This document shows, piece after piece, positions 6,509-9,780 of a stretch of DNA of 9,780 nucleotides. The notes beneath the pieces were generated by a model. It made no database searches and had not been told where the DNA came from. It was given only the letters and a program-made list of their open reading frames with translations. This DNA comes from an uncultured Rhodospirillaceae bacterium (GTDB taxonomy: Bacteria; Pseudomonadota; Alphaproteobacteria; RF32; CAG-239), in the NCBI GenBank assembly GCA_900313185.1, contig OMQI01000106.1, positions 1-9,780 of the forward strand, given 5' to 3'. A program made the translations under genes and the position numbers. Position 1 is the first letter of the stretch. Each line of letters begins with the position of its first letter.

Positions 6509-6571
6509 CGCCGAAAGTAAAAACTAAACAGCTTTTCACAAATGATACACAAGTTTTTATTCTTTATAAAA

Positions 6572-7687
6572 TTAATTCGCTATATATTCCCTTATAAACC
6601 GTGGATTTTTACCGATGCGTGATAATACCTCATAACTGATGGTTCCGGCATCACGAGCTATATCATCCAAAGTATAGTCATCAAATATCAAATATCCGAA
6701 ACTACCTACTTTCAGATTTTCAATATCGCTTACGTCACATATAATATTATCCATTGAAACACGTCCTAAAATACGTGCTTCTTTCATTTTTTTATCGCTT
6801 TCAAAAAATACTTTCCCGACATTAGATATAGAACGAGGCACTCCATCTCCGTAACCTATTGAAACTATAGCCAGTTTGCGATTATCGGCTGCCCGATATG
6901 TCGCCGAATATCCGACGAAATCACCTTTCGGCAAATCGGCAATCTGCAAAACCGGAGCCTTTAATGTAATTATATTTTTCATCTGATTCGGACGATACGG
7001 AGCTGTATTAATACCATACATAGCGGCTCCCAAACGCACCATATCGCAACAAAAATCTTTGCCTAAGAATGCGCCGTCCGAAGCCGATAATGAGGCAGGC
7101 AAGTTCGGAAAATATTTTTGCCGTATATGTTTGAAATTATCCAATTGATGTTCGTTCATAAAATGATCTTTTTCATCGGCACAAGCCAAATGGCTCATCA
7201 CCATTCCGAACATTTGCAAATCACGGCGATTGAGTTTTTTCAAATCTGTTTCTCTGAACCCCAAACGATTTAATCCGGTTTCAACGTGTATTATCGGTTT
7301 GATACCTTCTATTTTATGTTTTTTCCAATACGAAAGCATTTCCGGAGAACTGATTACCGGTATAAACTGATACTTTTTAAACAATTCCAAACTGTCTTCC
7401 CCTATTCCTTGCAATACGAAAATATTAGCTTCCGGAACAACATCGACAATAGTTTTTCCTTCCACGGCGTGTGCTACCCAAAAATTACGGCATTCAGCCT
7501 TTTCATACAAAACTTTGGCAACCTCTGCCGCTCGCAAACCATAGGCGTCATCTTTAACCACTGCCGATGGCGTCGCCGGAGCGATGATTTTGCTCAGAGT
7601 TTTATAATTTTCAACCAGATTATTCAAATTTATCTGCAATACCGGTTGTGTGAAAATTTTTGAAAGATGTCTTGTAAAAATATGCAT
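6572..7687 (-). CDS. alr: Alanine racemase
   Basis: The PLP enzyme interconverts L- and D-alanine, supplying D-Ala for peptidoglycan. The frame is open further upstream, but the chosen ATG gives 371 residues, the usual family size, and the homology-like sequence (PVLQINLNNLVENYKTL) starts near residue 15; upstream codons are antisense to tatD. The N-terminal barrel carries the PLP lysine Lys45 in SAVVKDDAYG. Next come ETGLNRLGF (136-144), MSHLACADE (164-172) and MVRLGAAMYG (216-225), then the C-terminal beta domain with catalytic Tyr279 in SIGYGDGVPR, GRVSMDN (308-314) and the closing TISYEVLSRIGKNPRF. All key residues look intact. The ribosome binding site is poor: GGAG lies 12 bases before the ATG, so expression may be modest or the start slightly different. 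The start is 36 bases from that of divergent tatD. Confidence 0.95.
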   Translation of the reverse strand: MHIFTRHLSKIFTQPVLQINLNNLVENYKTLSKIIAPATPSAVVKDDAYGLRAAEVAKVLYEKAECRNFWVAHAVEGKTIVDVVPEANIFVLQGIGEDSLELFKKYQFIPVISSPEMLSYWKKHKIEGIKPIIHVETGLNRLGFRETDLKKLNRRDLQMFGMVMSHLACADEKDHFMNEHQLDNFKHIRQKYFPNLPASLSASDGAFLGKDFCCDMVRLGAAMYGINTAPYRPNQMKNIITLKAPVLQIADLPKGDFVGYSATYRAADNRKLAIVSIGYGDGVPRSISNVGKVFFESDKKMKEARILGRVSMDNIICDVSDIENLKVGSFGYLIFDDYTLDDIARDAGTISYEVLSRIGKNPRFIREYIAN

Positions 7688-7699
7688 AGCTGTTATTAT
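7672..7699 (+). promoter_or_regulatory. Putative promoter for tatD-hydF, overlapping the alr start
   Basis: TTGTAA (7672-7677), a 16-base spacer ending in TGT, and TATTAT (7694-7699) form an extended -10 promoter. It spans the alr start codon on the opposite strand and predicts a leader of only about 20 bases before the tatD ATG. Confidence 0.45.
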
Positions 7700-7723
7700 C
7701 TCCGTACTGAAGGGATTGAAAAA

Positions 7724-8464
7724 ATGCACTACCTTGATTCGCACATTCACTTGCAAGATTATAAAACGCAAGAAGTTAAAAATGTGGTTAACAACGCCGC
7801 AAAAAATAATGTTATGCGTTTTATTAATGCTTCGGCACATCCGAATGACTGGAATGATGTTCAAAATCAGGCAACCGAATATCCGCAAATTATTCCGGCA
7901 TTCGGTATTCACCCGTGGCATATAAACGATATTACCGACAATTGGGCGGAAAACCTTGAAAAATTATTACAGAAAAATCCGCACGCCATGGTCGGGGAAT
8001 GCGGAATCGACCGCTTAAAGAATCCGGATATCGAAAAACAAGTAAATATTTTACAAACACATATTGAATTGGCAAATAAATATGGCCGGCCGCTGATTAT
8101 TCATGCCGTAAAAGCAGATACAGAGTTTGCCGAGCTGTTTTCCGTGTTACCCGAGCGCACCGTTTTTCACTCCTTTACCGGCTCAGTGGAATGGGGGCGA
8201 CAAATTCAAAAACACGGCTTTTTCATCGGAATTAATTTTTCAATTTTACGCAAAAAAAATGCTGCCGAAATTTTACGCAACATAAGTTTTAAAAGGGTTT
8301 TACTCGAAACTGACGGACCATATCAAAATAATGTAAAAGGCGAAGAAACTTTACCGCAAAATCTGCCTCTTTTGGCACAAAAAATTGTTGAGCTGACAGG
8401 TATTGACTTGAGCAAATTTTCGGATATTTTAGACCATAATCAACAGGAATTTTTGGGAGAATAA
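7724..8464 (+). CDS. TatD-family metal-dependent hydrolase/nuclease
   Basis: TatD proteins are TIM-barrel metalloenzymes of the amidohydrolase group; characterised members are DNases with 3'-5' exonuclease activity or D-aminoacyl-tRNA hydrolases. The 246 residues are near the family length of about 255-265. Metal-binding motifs are in order: HIH at 7-9 (DSHIHL), Glu92 in VGECGID, His127 in PLIIHAV, His149 in VFHSFTGS and Asp197 in LLETDGPY. The ATG giving MHYLDSHIHL is preferred over one 57 bases earlier because the family starts this way and GAAGGGA lies eight bases before it. hydF follows after a single base, and its ribosome binding site is inside the end of this gene, so the two are translationally linked. 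I leave the symbol blank because TatD paralogues (tatD, ycfH, yjjV types) cannot be told apart here. Any role in hydrogenase maturation is guesswork. Confidence 0.92.
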   Translation: MHYLDSHIHLQDYKTQEVKNVVNNAAKNNVMRFINASAHPNDWNDVQNQATEYPQIIPAFGIHPWHINDITDNWAENLEKLLQKNPHAMVGECGIDRLKNPDIEKQVNILQTHIELANKYGRPLIIHAVKADTEFAELFSVLPERTVFHSFTGSVEWGRQIQKHGFFIGINFSILRKKNAAEILRNISFKRVLLETDGPYQNNVKGEETLPQNLPLLAQKIVELTGIDLSKFSDILDHNQQEFLGE

Positions 8465-8465
8465 A

Positions 8466-9647
8466 ATGCAAAGCGCACCAAAATCACTACGTTTACATAT
8501 AGCTATTGTCGGCAGAGTAAATTCCGGTAAATCGAGTTTGCTTAATCTGTTGACCGGGCAACAGGCGGCGATTACTTCCGAGCTGGCCGGAACCACAACC
8601 GATGTGGTAGAAAAAGCCCAAGAACTCCATCCGCTCGGGCCGGTTTTATGGCTTGATACCGCCGGTTTCGGTGATGACAGTGTTTTAGGTGACAAACGTA
8701 TGGAAAAAACATATCGAGCCTTAGAAAGAGCCGATATAGTTGTGTTGGTTTGCTTGGGAGATACTATCGGCGAACCGGAAGAAAAAATCATTAACTTGGC
8801 AAAAGAAAAAAACATTCCGTTAATTAAGATATACAACCAAGCTGACAAATATGACATTACTGCAACCGACGGCATAAAAGTCAATGCAACCGATTTATCA
8901 TCACGAGACAGAGTGCTTAATGAATTAAAAGCTCAGCTTATAAAAGTATGTCCGGAAGACTTTTTGAACTCACAACCTTTGCTAGGAGATTTGGCACCAG
9001 CAAACAGCACCGTCATTATGATTATTCCGCTTGACTACGAAGCTCCGAAAGGACGCTTGATTATGCCGCAAGTGCAAGCAATTCGTGACTGTTTAGACCA
9101 TAATCAGAATATTATAGCAGTAAAAGAAGATAACTATATTAACATATTGAATAATCTTAAAAATAAGCCGGATTTAGTGATTTGCGATTCGCAAATTGTC
9201 GACCGGATGGTAAAAGAAACTCCACCGGAAATAAAATGCACAACTTTTTCCATTTTAATGGCACGTTTTAAAGGTGATTTGGCCAAAATGGTACACGGTG
9301 CACAAATGATTTCAAAACTACAGGATGGTGACAAGGTATTGATTGCCGAATCTTGCACTCATCACGCAGCAGAAGATGACATCGGAAAAGTAAAAATACC
9401 GAATTGGCTATTAAAAAAGACCGGAAAACAGCTGCAAATCGACCACGTAAGCGGTTGCGATTTCGGTACTGATTTGAGTAGATATAAATTGGTAATTCAA
9501 TGCGGAGGATGTAACATTAATCGCCGTGAAATATTATCCCGCATTTACAAATGCGAACACGCCGGAGTGGCTATTACAAACTATGGTGTATGTATATCTG
9601 AACTCAAAGGCGTATTAAACAGAGTTTTAGAACCATTTAATTTATGA
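8466..9647 (+). CDS. hydF: [FeFe]-hydrogenase maturation GTPase HydF
   Basis: HydF is the scaffold that receives the 2Fe subcluster precursor made with HydE and HydG and hands it to apo-[FeFe]-hydrogenase. The 393 residues show all three domains. The GTPase domain has a P-loop GRVNSGKS at 16-23, a GTTT switch at 42-45, DTAGF at 64-68 and the G4 motif NQAD at 124-127, where most GTPases have NKxD. A middle dimerisation domain (about 180-290) follows. The C-terminal iron-sulfur domain has Cys297 and His299 in ESCTHH, HVSGCDFG near 327-334 and CGGC at 346-349, fitting the family's CxH-x(46-53)-CxxC cluster motif with exactly 46 residues between His299 and Cys346. GGGAGA five bases before the ATG lies within the end of tatD, indicating an operon. 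hydE, hydG and the hydrogenase must be elsewhere. No convincing terminator follows. Confidence 0.96.
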   Translation: MQSAPKSLRLHIAIVGRVNSGKSSLLNLLTGQQAAITSELAGTTTDVVEKAQELHPLGPVLWLDTAGFGDDSVLGDKRMEKTYRALERADIVVLVCLGDTIGEPEEKIINLAKEKNIPLIKIYNQADKYDITATDGIKVNATDLSSRDRVLNELKAQLIKVCPEDFLNSQPLLGDLAPANSTVIMIIPLDYEAPKGRLIMPQVQAIRDCLDHNQNIIAVKEDNYINILNNLKNKPDLVICDSQIVDRMVKETPPEIKCTTFSILMARFKGDLAKMVHGAQMISKLQDGDKVLIAESCTHHAAEDDIGKVKIPNWLLKKTGKQLQIDHVSGCDFGTDLSRYKLVIQCGGCNINRREILSRIYKCEHAGVAITNYGVCISELKGVLNRVLEPFNL

Positions 9648-9701
9648 TTATTTTGCATTTTTGGCATATTTTTGCAATTTACGATTTAATAAATTTGAAA
9701 A

Positions 9702-9778
9702 TGGTGCAAGCGGGCGGACTCGAACCGCCTGCCTACTTCTTAGGAGGAAGTCGCTCTATCCTGATGAGCTACGCCTGC
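9702..9778 (-). tRNA. tRNA-Arg, anticodon CCT
   Basis: Read on the minus strand, a complete 77-base cloverleaf folds. The 7-bp acceptor stem GCAGGCG/CGCTTGC has one G-T wobble. The D stem is GCTC/GAGC, the anticodon stem ACTTC/GAAGT with loop CTCCTAA (anticodon CCT, reading AGG codons), the variable loop has five bases, and the T stem GGCGG/CCGCC holds loop TTCGAGT. The 3' CCA is encoded. It is convergent with hydF; the 54 bases between them are AT-rich with no clear terminator. Confidence 0.96.
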
Positions 9779-9780
9779 AC

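Noticed and set aside
6531..6553. CACAA repeated upstream of ihfA as a possible operator
   Set aside because: The two copies are direct, not inverted, and short in AT-rich DNA; no known regulator pattern fits.
7688..7921. N-terminal extension of the alr frame by 78 codons
   Set aside because: It is antisense to the start of tatD, and the alanine racemase fold begins only after the ATG at 7687.
8428..9106. A 15-base sequence, TTTAGACCATAATCA, repeated in tatD (8428-8442) and hydF (9092-9106)
   Set aside because: Both copies encode Leu-Asp-His-Asn-Gln in frame within otherwise unrelated segments, and flanking bases differ. A chance match is the simplest reading; it is not a recombination or attachment site on this evidence.
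9656..9695. TTGCA/TGCAA hairpin after hydF as a terminator
   Set aside because: The stem has only five pairs around a 15-base loop and no T run follows, so it is too weak to call.
9702..9778. tRNA-Arg gene as a possible integration site
   Set aside because: No duplicated tRNA 3' end, integrase or phage-like gene is visible; the gene is complete and at the window edge.

Overview
The window is an AT-rich bacterial chromosome segment with compact, mostly short operons, clear Shine-Dalgarno sites and many rho-independent terminators. An IHF alpha gene followed 12 bases later by a cysteine-free MerR-type regulator is a proteobacterial arrangement. Together with low GC, a bifunctional AdhE and the [FeFe]-hydrogenase maturase HydF, it suggests an anaerobic or fermentative, possibly host-associated proteobacterium, perhaps an alphaproteobacterium. 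The taxonomy is inference from gene content only.

Left part (1-3400, all minus strand): the first codons of an unidentified gene, a terminator, a 173-residue protein I do not recognise with its own likely promoter, another terminator, then a full-length adhE. The adhE leader holds a perfect 12-bp inverted repeat. Middle (3500-5740): a plus-strand exported BOF (YgiW/YdeI-like) protein; a minus-strand pair of unrecognised small genes, one with a signal peptide and one apparently split in two frames at a run of seven T; then a plus-strand six-helix membrane protein. Right (5700-9780): minus-strand merR, ihfA and alr, reading leftward; divergent from alr and only 36 bases away, plus-strand tatD-hydF with a 1-base gap; finally a minus-strand tRNA-Arg(CCT).

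The metabolic theme is mixed-acid or ethanol fermentation with hydrogen metabolism. AdhE reduces acetyl-CoA to ethanol and reoxidises NADH. HydF is the scaffold GTPase that delivers the 2Fe subcluster to [FeFe]-hydrogenase; its partners hydE, hydG and the hydrogenase are not in the window. Alr supplies D-alanine for peptidoglycan, and IHF is the DNA-bending architectural protein. I see no CRISPR array, insertion sequence, phage genes or obvious defence system. The least explained parts are the adhE leader hairpin and the 4.0-4.85 kb pair of unknown genes with its frame break.
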